A stretch of 60,348 nt of DNA. Source: Phycisphaerae bacterium. GTDB taxonomy: Bacteria > Planctomycetota > Phycisphaerae > Phycisphaerales > SM1A02. Of this stretch, positions 10,101 through 18,015 are shown in pieces. The position numbers were made by a program, and so were the translations under genes. How positions within the stretch are numbered: the first letter of the stretch is position 1; the number at the start of each line of letters is the position of its first letter. The stretch lies in assembly GCA_016795065.1 (NCBI GenBank), contig JAEUIU010000033.1, positions 1 through 60,348 on the forward strand. The letters run 5' to 3'. The notes under the pieces are model-generated. The model did no database searches. It worked only from the letters and a program-made list of their open reading frames with translations, and was not told the origin of the DNA.

Positions 10101-11407
10101 GCCCTCGTGCCCTCGGAGCGGATGATGTCGTCGACGCCTACGTTGCGGGGGAGAGGCCATCGACGGTCGAAGGTCGCGAGATCGACGGCACGGATGAAGC
10201 CTCCTCGATCCCGGCGTCCGGTTACGCGGCCACTCCCTCCATCCGCTCCGGGCGTTCTCCGGAGTTCCGAGCCTTCACGCCGATCCTCACCCGCCCAATT
10301 CGGGTCGGTTCCCGTGCCCAAAAGGAGTTGCTTCAGGATCCGCTTCTCCGGCGCCCGACCTCGCGTTTCAGCGTGGCGATTGATCAGCCGGCTGTCCGGC
10401 TGGGTCTGCGTCTCGTGCGCGGCTTGCATGTCGACGATGCCGTCCGCATCGCCGAGTCGGTCCGTCTCCACGGCCCTTTCCGAAGTGTGCGCGAACTCTG
10501 GCGAGCCAGCGGCGCTTCCGTGCCGTCCCTGCGGCGCCTTGCCGCGGCCGACGCCTTCCGTTCCATGGGCCTTGATCGCCAGCGGGCCCTCTGGCAGATT
10601 CGGGCGTTGCGCGATGACCCGGCTCCGCTTTTCGATGCCATGCTCACACCCTCTCGCCCTTCCGACCACGCCTCCGACCACGCTCTTGCCGCGCGACCGT
10701 CTCTGGACGTGGATCCCGAACGGCCGAAACGTTGGCCGCCGGCGGCCGATCCTGCTGTCGTCCCCGCCGCCGACGACGATGACGACGCCATCCCTCGCAG
10801 CCCGTTGCCGAAGGTCTCAGCGATCGCCGCCGTCGCCCACGACTACACCGCCGTCGGCCTTTCACTCAAACGCCACCCGATGGCCTGCTTGCGACCGCGA
10901 TTGGCGGAACGCGGGGCCGTGCCGTGCGGGGTGCTCCGTGACCGCACGATCACGCCGCAAGGAACCCGCCTCACCGTCGCGGGCGTGGTTCTGGTCCGCC
11001 AGCGCCCCGCGACGGCCAACGGAGTCCTCTTCATGACCATCGAAGACGAAAGCGGCATCGCCAATCTCATCTTCCGGCCAGCGATCTACCAACGATTCCG
11101 CCGCATTGCCCGTCACAGTGTCGTCCTCCTCGCAACCGGCAAGGTGGAACGTAGTTCGGCCCCAAATTCCTCTGCCCCCAAGTCCTCTGCCCCCAAGTCC
11201 CCGGATAGCAAGAAGGCGACGGTTCACGCGGCGACGGGTCCTTCAGGTGGTCTTTCCCTCGTAGATCCTTCCCCCATCGGCCTTTCTCCAGCCACGTGCC
11301 GCCTCGCCACACCCCGCGAGGACGTCGTTCACCTGCTTGTGCAACGCATTACCGACGCGAGCGCCGAAGCGATCGGTCTCGACCTCTCCTCTCGCGACTT
11401 CCACTAG
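7163..11407 (+). CDS. dnaE2: Error-prone DNA polymerase III alpha subunit DnaE2 (ImuC)
   Basis: This is a C-family polymerase for translesion synthesis. It is 1414 residues long, against about 1050-1100 usual. The PHP domain begins near residue 133 with YVELATTSNFSFLQGGSHPEE, shortened here to its key pattern: SNFSFL-x-G-x-SHPEE, typical of DnaE2. The palm has CQGRGAAANSAVCY and PDIDVDFEHERREEVIQY (about residues 505-525), carrying the catalytic Asp pair. Then come HVGGFVI, GYGFPESHAASFA, and a C-terminal OB fold (GTRLTVAGVVLVRQRP to about residue 1330). The first 130 residues contain Pro-Glu-Leu-Leu repeats and look dispensable. The true start may be a GTG near 7527 instead of the ATG at 7163. 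The gap to imuB is 129 bases. A Ser-Ala-Pro-Lys repeat interrupts the region after the OB fold. Confidence 0.92.
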   Translation: MPEQPAPKLHDHPWRDLHRSPEAVRDAKHAGAGPCEVDRGHASGSCRERSTSSEGPFHARAPAELPPELLPELLPELLSELPIEAVITTEDRPTTEEQGVSSSPPSSPGSPNSDPASDGRSVSSSHRRLRPSSRYVELATTSNFSFLQGGSHPEEYVEQAAALGYHAVAITDRNTLAGMVRAHVSAKELGVQLVVGSRVELLVDRYVECEVLLYPTDLSSYGRLCRLLTLGKRRAAKGECRLLIHDLLDHCEGLLCTLLPPPALDRSFLELAEGLRNAFGDRFSVAVLRTGDAGHRVRSQQLRSFADWTGIPLVAINDVHYHVPARRPLQDVLTCIRLGCTTSQAGYSLFPNAERHLKPPGVMAALFADMPEAIARAADLATRAAGFSMDQIRYRYPAEVAPPGTTPTEHLRRLTFLGARERYPASRFPGGLPDRVSRQIEHELHLIGELRYEPFFLTVHDLVRFARTRNILCQGRGAAANSAVCYCLGITAVDPNRIDVLFERFVSKERNEPPDIDVDFEHERREEVIQYLYRTYGRDRAALAAEVISYRGRSAVRDVGKVLGLSLDCVDRLASEIDWWHDGSVEVERVRDIGLDPSDPTIQRLAYLSTEVLGFPRHLSQHVGGFVITDGPLCELVPIENAAMEDRTVIEWDKDDIDAMGMLKVDVLALGMLTCIRKTIDLVNEDRQCPALGPAPETSMGPDFLGLVPATAGDPCSAGSPWGRGDGRQGEPLQFHTVPPEDPAVYDMICAADTVGVFQIESRAQMSMLPRLRPRSFYDLVIEVAIVRPGPIQGDMVHPYLRRRNGEEPTVFPDAAVERVLGKTLGVPLFQEQAMALAIVAAGFTPGEADQLRRAIGAWKRRGNRLKEFAAKLESGMLARGYTKLFAEQVFRQIQGFSGYGFPESHAASFALLVYVSAWLKCHEPAAFAAALMNSQPMGFYAPAQIVRDAREHGVLVRAVDVNASGWECSLERHDPLAACPRALGADDVVDAYVAGERPSTVEGREIDGTDEASSIPASGYAATPSIRSGRSPEFRAFTPILTRPIRVGSRAQKELLQDPLLRRPTSRFSVAIDQPAVRLGLRLVRGLHVDDAVRIAESVRLHGPFRSVRELWRASGASVPSLRRLAAADAFRSMGLDRQRALWQIRALRDDPAPLFDAMLTPSRPSDHASDHALAARPSLDVDPERPKRWPPAADPAVVPAADDDDDAIPRSPLPKVSAIAAVAHDYTAVGLSLKRHPMACLRPRLAERGAVPCGVLRDRTITPQGTRLTVAGVVLVRQRPATANGVLFMTIEDESGIANLIFRPAIYQRFRRIARHSVVLLATGKVERSSAPNSSAPKSSAPKSPDSKKATVHAATGPSGGLSLVDPSPIGLSPATCRLATPREDVVHLLVQRITDASAEAIGLDLSSRDFH
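7361..7408 (+). repeat. Four 12-bp tandem units near the dnaE2 start
   Basis: The unit CCCGAACTGCTC occurs three times exactly and once with changes. It encodes Pro-Glu-Leu-Leu. A further imperfect copy lies just upstream. Confidence 0.92.
11154..11198 (+). repeat. Three 15-bp tandem units in the dnaE2 3' end
   Basis: Two exact copies of CCTCTGCCCCCAAGT follow one diverged copy. They encode Ser-Ala-Pro-Lys-Ser and lie just after the OB-fold region. Confidence 0.9.
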
Positions 11408-11523
11408 CGGAGTGAGTCACAAATTTGCTTCCAGACCGCCTTGTTGGAAGTCCGCGGTTCCGACAGGCGAATCAACTGCCCGCCAACGTACGCTTCCTGC
11501 TCTCCCGCACCCCTGAGAACCAC

Positions 11524-13248
11524 ATGCGCGAACCGACCCCGAGGTGTACGACGCTGCACACTCCACAGCCTTTGCTCCTCTTGCAGCGAGCGCTGAACGC
11601 CGTCCTGCACGCGGGAGTCGGGGGCGCCTCCCTTCCGTGTGCAATGACCCTGTTGACCCTAACCCTGACAGGCTGCGTCGAACATCGATACGAGATCGAC
11701 GTCCGCTACGACGGCTCCGTGGCCACACGCACCGTGACGATCGAACGCGCTCTACACGGCGGCGACGATCAGGACTCGCGACAGAACCCGCACATGCCGG
11801 CGCCACTGGATCCAGAAGAGGTCCGGCTCAGCGAGCTCTACGGTCAGGGGGTCCCCGCATCGACGATCAATGGAAAGAGCGATGCAGCTACGCAGCATTT
11901 CGGCGAGTCCGCTCGACAGTACGTCGGCCGCTTCGACCGAGTCGTTCCCGATGACCTGGGCGGTGCCGGCGAGATCGTTCGCTGTGAGTCACCCATCGGA
12001 AGCGCCATCCTCTATTACGAGGTGATTCGCCCGACACCCAATGTCGCAGAGCACCTCACGCAGGCTCAACGCATTCTCGATGCATTGGTCGATGCGACCA
12101 TCGACGTCTTCCAGGCGGAGTACGGAGCCGACCGCGCATGGCCATCGCTTCGCGCCACCGTCACCGGTGCTGTTCGATCCGACCTTCATCATCTCCTGGC
12201 GTGTGGATGGGCGATCTATCTCGCGGACCGGCTGGAGCCCACCGCGGAGAAGGGGGCCTCGTCCACCGACAGCTCCACCGACGTCTCGCGGGGGACGTGG
12301 TGGCGCATGGAGTTGGTTCAGCGGCACTACCTCTCTCCGGCCCAGGCCATTCAATTGCTCGTCGGCGAGGAGTCGAGCGTCGATTCACTTCCCGAAGTGA
12401 TCGCTCTCGGGATCGAATCGAGATGCCGTCATCTCGGGGCGAACGCGGCAGCGGATCTCGCGGCGAGGATTCGCGCTGACCTCACGTCCGAGGAGGCCGC
12501 GACGCATCCAGAGGGCGAAGCGGATCCAACCACCGATCCAGCCACCGAACCAGATGCAGGAGACCTATCACACCAGCCAGATTCGCCCCCAGACTCGCCC
12601 TCATACGTGCCCTCGAATGGACCGAGCGTCGCCAAGGCACTCCAGGAGCGTCTCGCCAAGGCCATAGAGAGCCGAATGCACGAAGCCCTGCCATCTCTCG
12701 CCATGCCGGGTTGGCCCCCGATATCGCATGGTGCCGACGCCAGTGAATCCGACGACGAGAGCCCATTCTTCGCCGCCGCCGTCGCCATGGCGTTTCCGGG
12801 CATTGCCATCAGCATGCGGTACGACTCGGTCTCGCTGCATGCGACCTTGCCAGGATCGGTGGTTGCGACCAACGGCAAACCGAGCGCAACTGGAGGTGCT
12901 GGCCGCGACGGTACCACCCACTGGAGCGGATCGGTCCTGCCCACGCCGGGGATGCCGGGTGACATGGGATTGCGGGCCTGGCTGGTGACGGCGGTGCCCG
13001 ACGAATCGGAGCAGCGGCGGCTCTGGGGACGCATTCGATGCGACGGCAAGTCACTCGCCGAAGTCGCCGCGCTCTTTGCGGCGCTCTCCGCCTCTGAGCA
13101 GGGGGCGTTCCGCTCGGCGCTTGCCGCTTCCCGCGACGAACGTGCCTGGAGTCGCTTCCTTCAAACACGAGCGGAAGTCGACACCGCGTCGTCGGGCGCA
13201 CTGGATCGAGCGATAGACGCGCTGAGTGCGGTGCTCGAAGCCCCGTAG
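11524..13248 (+). CDS. Putative lipoprotein of unknown function
   Basis: I do not recognise a family. The visible feature is a lipobox, LTLTGC, with the Cys at residue 51 when the ATG at 11524 is used. An in-frame ATG at 11644 would leave only ten residues before the Cys, which is too short for a usual signal peptide. After it come VEHRYEIDVRYDGSVATRTV, which resembles the start of a beta-rich secreted domain, then a mostly charged and helical region. Between about residues 333 and 367 two 12-bp repeat arrays make an Asp/Pro/Ser-rich linker. The gene starts 116 bases after dnaE2 on the same strand, so read-through from the cassette is possible, but nothing in the product points to DNA repair. 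It is envelope-located by inference. Confidence 0.65.
   Translation: MREPTPRCTTLHTPQPLLLLQRALNAVLHAGVGGASLPCAMTLLTLTLTGCVEHRYEIDVRYDGSVATRTVTIERALHGGDDQDSRQNPHMPAPLDPEEVRLSELYGQGVPASTINGKSDAATQHFGESARQYVGRFDRVVPDDLGGAGEIVRCESPIGSAILYYEVIRPTPNVAEHLTQAQRILDALVDATIDVFQAEYGADRAWPSLRATVTGAVRSDLHHLLACGWAIYLADRLEPTAEKGASSTDSSTDVSRGTWWRMELVQRHYLSPAQAIQLLVGEESSVDSLPEVIALGIESRCRHLGANAAADLAARIRADLTSEEAATHPEGEADPTTDPATEPDAGDLSHQPDSPPDSPSYVPSNGPSVAKALQERLAKAIESRMHEALPSLAMPGWPPISHGADASESDDESPFFAAAVAMAFPGIAISMRYDSVSLHATLPGSVVATNGKPSATGGAGRDGTTHWSGSVLPTPGMPGDMGLRAWLVTAVPDESEQRRLWGRIRCDGKSLAEVAALFAALSASEQGAFRSALAASRDERAWSRFLQTRAEVDTASSGALDRAIDALSAVLEAP
12523..12623 (+). repeat. Two short 12-bp tandem arrays in the lipoprotein gene
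   Basis: Units GATCCARCCACC lie at 12523-12558 and CAGAYTCGCCCY-like units at 12588-12623, three units each with divergence. Both encode tetrapeptide linkers rich in Pro, Asp and Ser. Confidence 0.8.
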
Positions 13249-13571
13249 CCAACTCCGGGCTCGTCGCGCCCTTCGTGAAGGGCTGAACGATGCCGCGCCG
13301 TCGGCGTCGCGCGATCGCACGTTGCCGATGCGACTCGGCAATCCTCTCGAAAGCGCCGCGGAGGCGAGATGCGCGACTCCGCACGCGATCGAAAAATGTT
13401 TGCGAAAATCTGCCCAAAAAACGTCGGGCCTCGCTGCGGCACGTACTATCTCGCCGCACTTCAGACTCGACCCCGGCGGGGGGCCACCAACCATCCGGCT
13501 AACTGTCCGGCCAACTGTCCGGCCAAAAGTTAGGCAAGTCGGGCTGCCGATGCGCACAGGAGATCAAGACG
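13249..13571. other. Intergenic region with a small hairpin and 12-bp repeats
   Basis: No gene is recognised. A short inverted repeat, GCCCTTC-GT-GAAGGGC, lies at 13268-13283 just after the lipoprotein stop; it lacks a T run. The second half is A-rich around 13388-13420, which suits a promoter region, but I could not settle on boxes. A 12-bp array ends 47 bases before the next start codon. Confidence 0.5.
13489..13524 (+). repeat. Three 12-bp tandem units in noncoding DNA
   Basis: One diverged and two exact copies of AACTGTCCGGCC lie in the leader of the next gene. The same period as in the upstream coding repeats shows that the expansion is not limited to reading frames. Confidence 0.88.
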
Positions 13572-14858
13572 ATGAAGACTGCTACGACATTGGCTGCGAC
13601 CTTGGGCGGCCTCTTTGCCTCAAGCCGTCGCTCAACCTCCTCGCCTACCGTCGCTCATGGGGAGCGAGGCACGTTGGCCCGTCGAGCCCCTTTCGCCGCA
13701 CTGACCACGCTCGCCCTAGGCCTGACGCTCGCTTCCACGATCGCGGCTGCAGCCAGTGAGCCGACGGCCGCGAAGCCCCCGGTCCCTGCGGCGCCAGCGG
13801 CCGCACCTGCCGAACTCCTCACCGAGAGCGACGTCATTGCGGGCTCGATGGACATCACCTTCCATACCCGCACGAAAAAGGACACGACTGGCGATCTCAA
13901 GCCCGACTCGCCGGCGCTCGGGGCCAAGGACGTCTACAAGTTCGATCTCACGGTCGCCAAGACCACCCAGTTCACCGGCGAGGTCACCCGGCAGCCGAAT
14001 CTCTACACCAGCACGCTGTCGCGGCTGAAGCAGCCATCACAGCTTGGCTTCTCGATCGACCTCACGGTCATGAATCCCCGTGACATCAAGCAGAAGCGGG
14101 TGGTCGGCAAATGGGTCGGCACCGTTCCGATCGACACCGCCAGCGGCGCCTACAACCTGGGCACCGGCGATGCGGACGGCGAGAGCCGTCTCCGCATCGA
14201 TGTCAACGCGATCGGTCGCGCTCCGGCCTTCAAGGATCTCTTCCAGGGTCGCTTGGTCGGCAAGGCCGAGAAGAAGGAAGGCCTCGCAGCCTATACCTAT
14301 CGCCGCATCGTTGGTTCCAAGACCGTCGAAATGAAGATCGCCAAGGTCGACCCGATGCGGTTCGAAGGTATCGAACTCGGGAAGGGACCGGCCGAGAGCT
14401 ATCCGCGCACCGTCGTCAATGGTCGCCTCGACTACGACTATGAGACCGGCAACTGGTTCACCGACGGAATTCGCTTCCGCTACAACCACGAGGGCAAGGA
14501 ACATGAGGATGTCGTGACCGGCTCCATCAAGTGGGTCGAGGACCCGAACCGTGACACGAACGGCAAGGGCTACTACGAGTTCAACCTTCGTTTCAACGAG
14601 GAAAAGAACAAGTCGACGACCACCGAGGCGGCCGCCTTCGAGAAGATGTCCGACGAAGACGCCTTCTTCTACGTGGACGACACCGTGCCGGCCCTCACCG
14701 GCCGTATCAATTACGTCGACACCATGATCTCGGGGAGCGACACGCCGTCGTCCAGCAAGGTCACGTTCAATCTGAACGCGAACAAGCTGAGCAAGCAGCA
14801 GATCATGAACTTCTTCAAGCTCTGGATGCTCTGCGTCGGACCGACCAACGACGAGTAA
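13572..14858 (+). CDS. Secreted protein of unknown function
   Basis: The ATG is preceded by AGGAG at a spacing of 9. The 428-residue product has a long N-terminal region ending in a hydrophobic stretch and Ala-rich cleavage site (LGLTLASTIAAAA, about residues 50-63), consistent with Sec export. A short Pro/Ala linker then leads into a beta-rich region with many Thr, Asp and Lys residues, for example MDITFHTRTKKDTTGD and GKGYYEFNLRFNEEKNK. I recognise no domain. Codon use is strongly GC3-biased, so the gene is clearly real. The next gene on the strand is a flavin amine oxidase 124 bases on, with a strong hairpin between them. Confidence 0.75.
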   Translation: MKTATTLAATLGGLFASSRRSTSSPTVAHGERGTLARRAPFAALTTLALGLTLASTIAAAASEPTAAKPPVPAAPAAAPAELLTESDVIAGSMDITFHTRTKKDTTGDLKPDSPALGAKDVYKFDLTVAKTTQFTGEVTRQPNLYTSTLSRLKQPSQLGFSIDLTVMNPRDIKQKRVVGKWVGTVPIDTASGAYNLGTGDADGESRLRIDVNAIGRAPAFKDLFQGRLVGKAEKKEGLAAYTYRRIVGSKTVEMKIAKVDPMRFEGIELGKGPAESYPRTVVNGRLDYDYETGNWFTDGIRFRYNHEGKEHEDVVTGSIKWVEDPNRDTNGKGYYEFNLRFNEEKNKSTTTEAAAFEKMSDEDAFFYVDDTVPALTGRINYVDTMISGSDTPSSSKVTFNLNANKLSKQQIMNFFKLWMLCVGPTNDE

Positions 14859-14902
14859 CACAAGCGTCGTTCTCGTTGCGGCGTCATCCTTTCCGATTCC
14901 AA

Positions 14903-14945
14903 ACCCCCGGCGCGCGGGCGCAGCGCCGTCCGCGCGCCCGGGGGT
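14903..14945 (+). terminator. GC-rich hairpin after the secreted protein gene
   Basis: ACCCCCGGCGCGCGGGCG and its near-perfect reverse complement (14927-14945) enclose a six-base loop. There is no T run, so it may be a terminator of the non-canonical kind or an mRNA end-stabilising stem. Confidence 0.5.
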
Positions 14946-14982
14946 CCCTCGAACGTTTCACCATCGGTGAGAGGCTCTCCTC

Positions 14983-16599
14983 GTGTCCAAGTCCCTTTTC
15001 CTTCGACTTCGTCATCGCTACGGCCCTCGTCCCGAATCCGCGGACGCAGCCGCCATCTCCCGTCGTGATGCCCTGAAGGCCACCCTCGCCGGTGCCGCGG
15101 GCCTTCTCGTCAGCAACTCGGTGCTGGGTTCCTTCATCGGCTCTGCCAGATCATCCTGGGGCGCCAAGAGAATCGTGGTCATCGGCGCCGGCTTCGGCGG
15201 GCTCGCGTGCGCTCACGAGCTTCGTGCCGCTGGTTACGACGTCACGGTCGTGGAAGCGAGGAATCGCGTCGGTGGCCGAGTGCTCAGCTTCAGCGATTTC
15301 GTGCAGGGGAAGAACGTCGAGGGCGGCGCGGAACTCATCGGTTCGAATCACCCGGCCTGGGTTTCCTATGCCGAGCGGTTTGGCCTCTCGTTCCTCGACG
15401 TCACCGAGGATGAAGATGCGACTGCGCCGATCTACCTCGACGGAAAGCTCTTGTCCGACGAGGAGAGCAACAGCTTGTGGGAAGCGCTCGAATCAGCAAC
15501 CGCTTCCATGAACGCCGATGCGGTGGGCATCGATCCGGCGGCGCCGTGGACCTCTGGCAAGGCGGCCGAATGGGACGGGCGCAGCGTACGCCAGTGGATT
15601 GATGGCCTCGCCGTCGAGGCGCAGGTGAAGCGGGCCCTCCATGTCCTCTTCTCCAGCGACAACGGCGTCGACAGCGAGCGGCAGAGCTACCTCGGCATGC
15701 TCGCTTCAGTCGCGGGCGGCGGTGGCGAGAAGTACTGGAGCGATAGCGAGGTCTATCGCTGCAAGGGCGGCAACCAGCAGCTTGCCTTCAAGCTCCGCGA
15801 TGCAATCGGTGAGGATCGCGTCGTCCTCAAGCTGCCGGTCACGCGCGTCGGTCTGAAGCGAGATGGGCTGGTGGTTGAGTGCGCCGATGGCCGAACCATC
15901 GAGTGCGATGACGTCGTGGTCGCCGTTCCACCGCCCGTCTGGAAGACGATCACGTTCGATCCGGCCCTTCCGGCGGCGCTCAAGCCGCAGATGGGTTCCA
16001 ACGTGAAGTATCTCGCCAAGCTGAAGGGGCCGTTCTGGAAGGAGAAGGGGCTTGCTCCCGACAGCCTCACGGACACGATGGTGAGCCAGACCTGGCACGG
16101 CACCGACAACCAGCCGGAAGGCGGTCCGGTCGAGGGCGAGGTCGTGATGATCGGTTTCTCCGGCGGGAGCGCTTCCGAGAAGTGCGTTGCCTTGGACCGT
16201 GCGAAGGTCGATGCCGAGTATGCCGCGGCGATGTCAAAGTGGTATCCCGATTTCAAGTCCCACTTCGCCGAGGCCCGCTTCATGAACTGGCCAGCCGAGA
16301 AGTGGACAGGCGCGGGCTACTCCTTCCCGGCACCTGGCCAGGTGACGACGGTTGGCCCGCTGCTCCAGCAAGCTCACGCCGGCCGCATCCACTTCGCGGG
16401 TGAACACTGTTGCTACGCCTTCGTCGGCTACATGGAAGGGGCGTTGAACTCCGGCGCTGCGGTCGCCAAGCGGCTCGCTCTGCGAGACGGTCTCCTCAAG
16501 AAAGAGGATGTCCCGAGCGGACGTCCTTCTTCATCGACCTCGCCAGCAGCGGCGCCGGCGCCCCCGGCGACACCGACACCTGCACCGGCGGGGCGGTAG
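14983..16599 (+). CDS. Flavin-containing amine oxidase, Tat-exported
   Basis: FAD-dependent oxidase of the monoamine oxidase/phytoene desaturase-like superfamily. The GTG start is chosen because it gives a Tat-like signal (SRRDALKATLAGAAGLLVS, residues about 26-44). The dinucleotide-binding motif follows: VVIGAGFGGLACAHEL then VVEARNRVGGRV. Near the C-terminus IHFAGEHCCYAFVGYMEGA is the flavin-contacting motif (F-AGE-x to GYMEGA). The product has 538 residues, slightly longer than usual because of a Pro/Ser/Ala-rich tail of about 30 residues. The substrate (amine, polyamine or other) cannot be told from sequence. Tat export fits a periplasmic cofactor-loaded enzyme. It stands alone with no amine-metabolism neighbours. 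Confidence 0.88.
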   Translation: MSKSLFLRLRHRYGPRPESADAAAISRRDALKATLAGAAGLLVSNSVLGSFIGSARSSWGAKRIVVIGAGFGGLACAHELRAAGYDVTVVEARNRVGGRVLSFSDFVQGKNVEGGAELIGSNHPAWVSYAERFGLSFLDVTEDEDATAPIYLDGKLLSDEESNSLWEALESATASMNADAVGIDPAAPWTSGKAAEWDGRSVRQWIDGLAVEAQVKRALHVLFSSDNGVDSERQSYLGMLASVAGGGGEKYWSDSEVYRCKGGNQQLAFKLRDAIGEDRVVLKLPVTRVGLKRDGLVVECADGRTIECDDVVVAVPPPVWKTITFDPALPAALKPQMGSNVKYLAKLKGPFWKEKGLAPDSLTDTMVSQTWHGTDNQPEGGPVEGEVVMIGFSGGSASEKCVALDRAKVDAEYAAAMSKWYPDFKSHFAEARFMNWPAEKWTGAGYSFPAPGQVTTVGPLLQQAHAGRIHFAGEHCCYAFVGYMEGALNSGAAVAKRLALRDGLLKKEDVPSGRPSSSTSPAAAPAPPATPTPAPAGR

Positions 16600-16963
16600 G
16601 CGAGGCCTGGGCGCCGGGGTCGACGTGACGCGGCCGTCCTTCGTGGCGGAACGTCGGTCCTTGTCCTTTGGGCCCAATCCAAGTAAGAACCCCGCCATCG
16701 GCACCGTCGCCTCTCGCCTCGGCGCTCGTCCGCAGCCCGAATGAGCGGCTCGGCTGGGCGGGCATCTGCGGCGTCGCCGCGATTCGCGGTACCTCGTTCA
16801 ATACCGCCACACCGCGGCTCCTTGAATCTGCCCGCCCATCCTCGCTCTCGCCTTCAAAGCACTTTCGCCACGGGCTGCTAAGGGGCGCGGTAGTGCTAGG
16901 TCGCTGAGTCGGTAGGCTACCCATTCCCAACTCCGACGTTCCGCTGACGCGAGGCATCATCCC
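16600..16963. other. Intergenic region, nothing recognised
   Basis: Frames on both strands give Ser/Pro/Arg-rich translations without family resemblance. No terminator with a T run and no convincing promoter was found. Confidence 0.5.
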
Positions 16964-17431
16964 ATGACCACTGGAACTCCCATGGATCGCTCGACCATCC
17001 TCTCGCTTTGGAACGGCGCTTGGGAGACCGGTCTAGGCTTCGCACCGTGGAAGGACGTCCTCAGTGGTCTCACGCCCACCCAAGCGTCGACGCCCCCCGG
17101 CGACGGTCGTCACTCGATCTGGGCCCATGTGAGTCACATCTGCTTCTGGCGTGAGTACATCGCCGCGTCGGCTCGCGGGAAGCCCGTCCCGACCGACGAG
17201 GAAGTTCGCCGGCACAACTTCGAGGCACCGGCCAGTTCGCTTCAGGCGACCCAAGAGGCGTGGGATGCCCTCAAGAACCGGTTCGCTTCGTCGCATCGAG
17301 CGATGGCCGAGGTCTACGGTGATCCCACCACCCAAAATGACTGGATGTGGGGACTCGTGGCCCATGATTCCTATCACGTGGGACAGATCATGCTCCTGCG
17401 AGCGCTCCAGGGGCTTCCGCCGATCATGTGA
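16964..17431 (+). CDS. DinB/YfiT-like four-helix metalloprotein
   Basis: The 155-residue product fits the DinB_2/YfiT superfamily of four-helix bundles, which includes thiol transferases and metal-dependent enzymes. Two His motifs suit the metal site: SIWAHVSHICFWREY (about residues 44-58) and LVAHDSYHVGQIMLLRALQG near the C-terminus, the usual H-x-x-x-H-x-GQ-I signature. The name refers to a Bacillus damage-inducible gene and not to DNA polymerase IV. The function in this organism is unknown; bacillithiol or mycothiol links are known only for some members. It is flanked by gene-free stretches on both sides and is probably monocistronic. Confidence 0.85.
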   Translation: MTTGTPMDRSTILSLWNGAWETGLGFAPWKDVLSGLTPTQASTPPGDGRHSIWAHVSHICFWREYIAASARGKPVPTDEEVRRHNFEAPASSLQATQEAWDALKNRFASSHRAMAEVYGDPTTQNDWMWGLVAHDSYHVGQIMLLRALQGLPPIM

Positions 17432-18015
17432 TCGGCAACGTCCTCAGCTTCAGCTGCTTAGCCCATTCGCCGACCCAATTCCCCTCGTGCCGCCTTCGGG
17501 TGCAGGGCCGTCAGAGCCATGGCGGCGTCGTGCCAACCACAGCCTTTGCCGTCGCCCTGAGCGACGCATGTGGCGTCCCTTCGTGGCGACCTGCCGCACG
17601 TTGGTGTACGGCCGTAGTCCAGTGATCGAGCGATTCCCTGAGCGACGGTCCTTTTCAGGCGCTTCATTCCGTCGAGCGTGTGGACTCGCAGTTCGATGAG
17701 AACGAACGCCGGGCGACGATTGGTCCATTGATCCTCGTAGCCGAGCTCCAAGATCCAGAAAGTTCTGAGCTCTCAGCTCCCCCCGTAGCCGTCCGCCGGT
17801 GCCGCAACCCCTTGCCGAGGGCAGCGTCTCTCGTCCGCATGACCCCGTTGAGGGAGGTATCGGTTTCCAATTGATGATCTCGCCTGAGGGACAACGGCGC
17901 GTCCTCCATGCCGGTCCGCATCCCTCGCTCTGCGTTGAGGGGCGACCGGCCTACGGCTCGAACCGCCCCAACCGGGCGGCGGCCAAGTTCCCGCAACGCC
18001 TCCCGAACACTCGCC
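17432..18015. other. Intergenic region, nothing firmly recognised
   Basis: A minus-strand frame at about 17458-17751 begins with a protein-like stretch (FVLIELRVHTLDGMKRL) but degenerates into Arg/Gly/Cys-rich sequence and has no good start, so I do not call it. The last 100 bases should hold the promoter of the FG-GAP gene, but no clear boxes stand out. Confidence 0.45.

Noticed and set aside
8066..10681. An 871-codon minus-strand frame inside dnaE2
   Set aside because: It is the antisense shadow of a clear DnaE2 coding sequence, a common result of GC3 bias. Its translation is rich in Asp, Val, Arg and Gly without any domain.
16964..17431. DinB-like gene considered as DNA polymerase IV and part of the SOS theme
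   Set aside because: The sequence is of the four-helix DinB/YfiT metalloprotein superfamily, which only shares the name with the polymerase.
17458..17751. Minus-strand frame with a pilin-like FVLIELRV stretch
   Set aside because: There is no Gly or Ala plus basic leader, the hydrophobic helix is missing after the motif, and the rest degenerates. It is likely chance.
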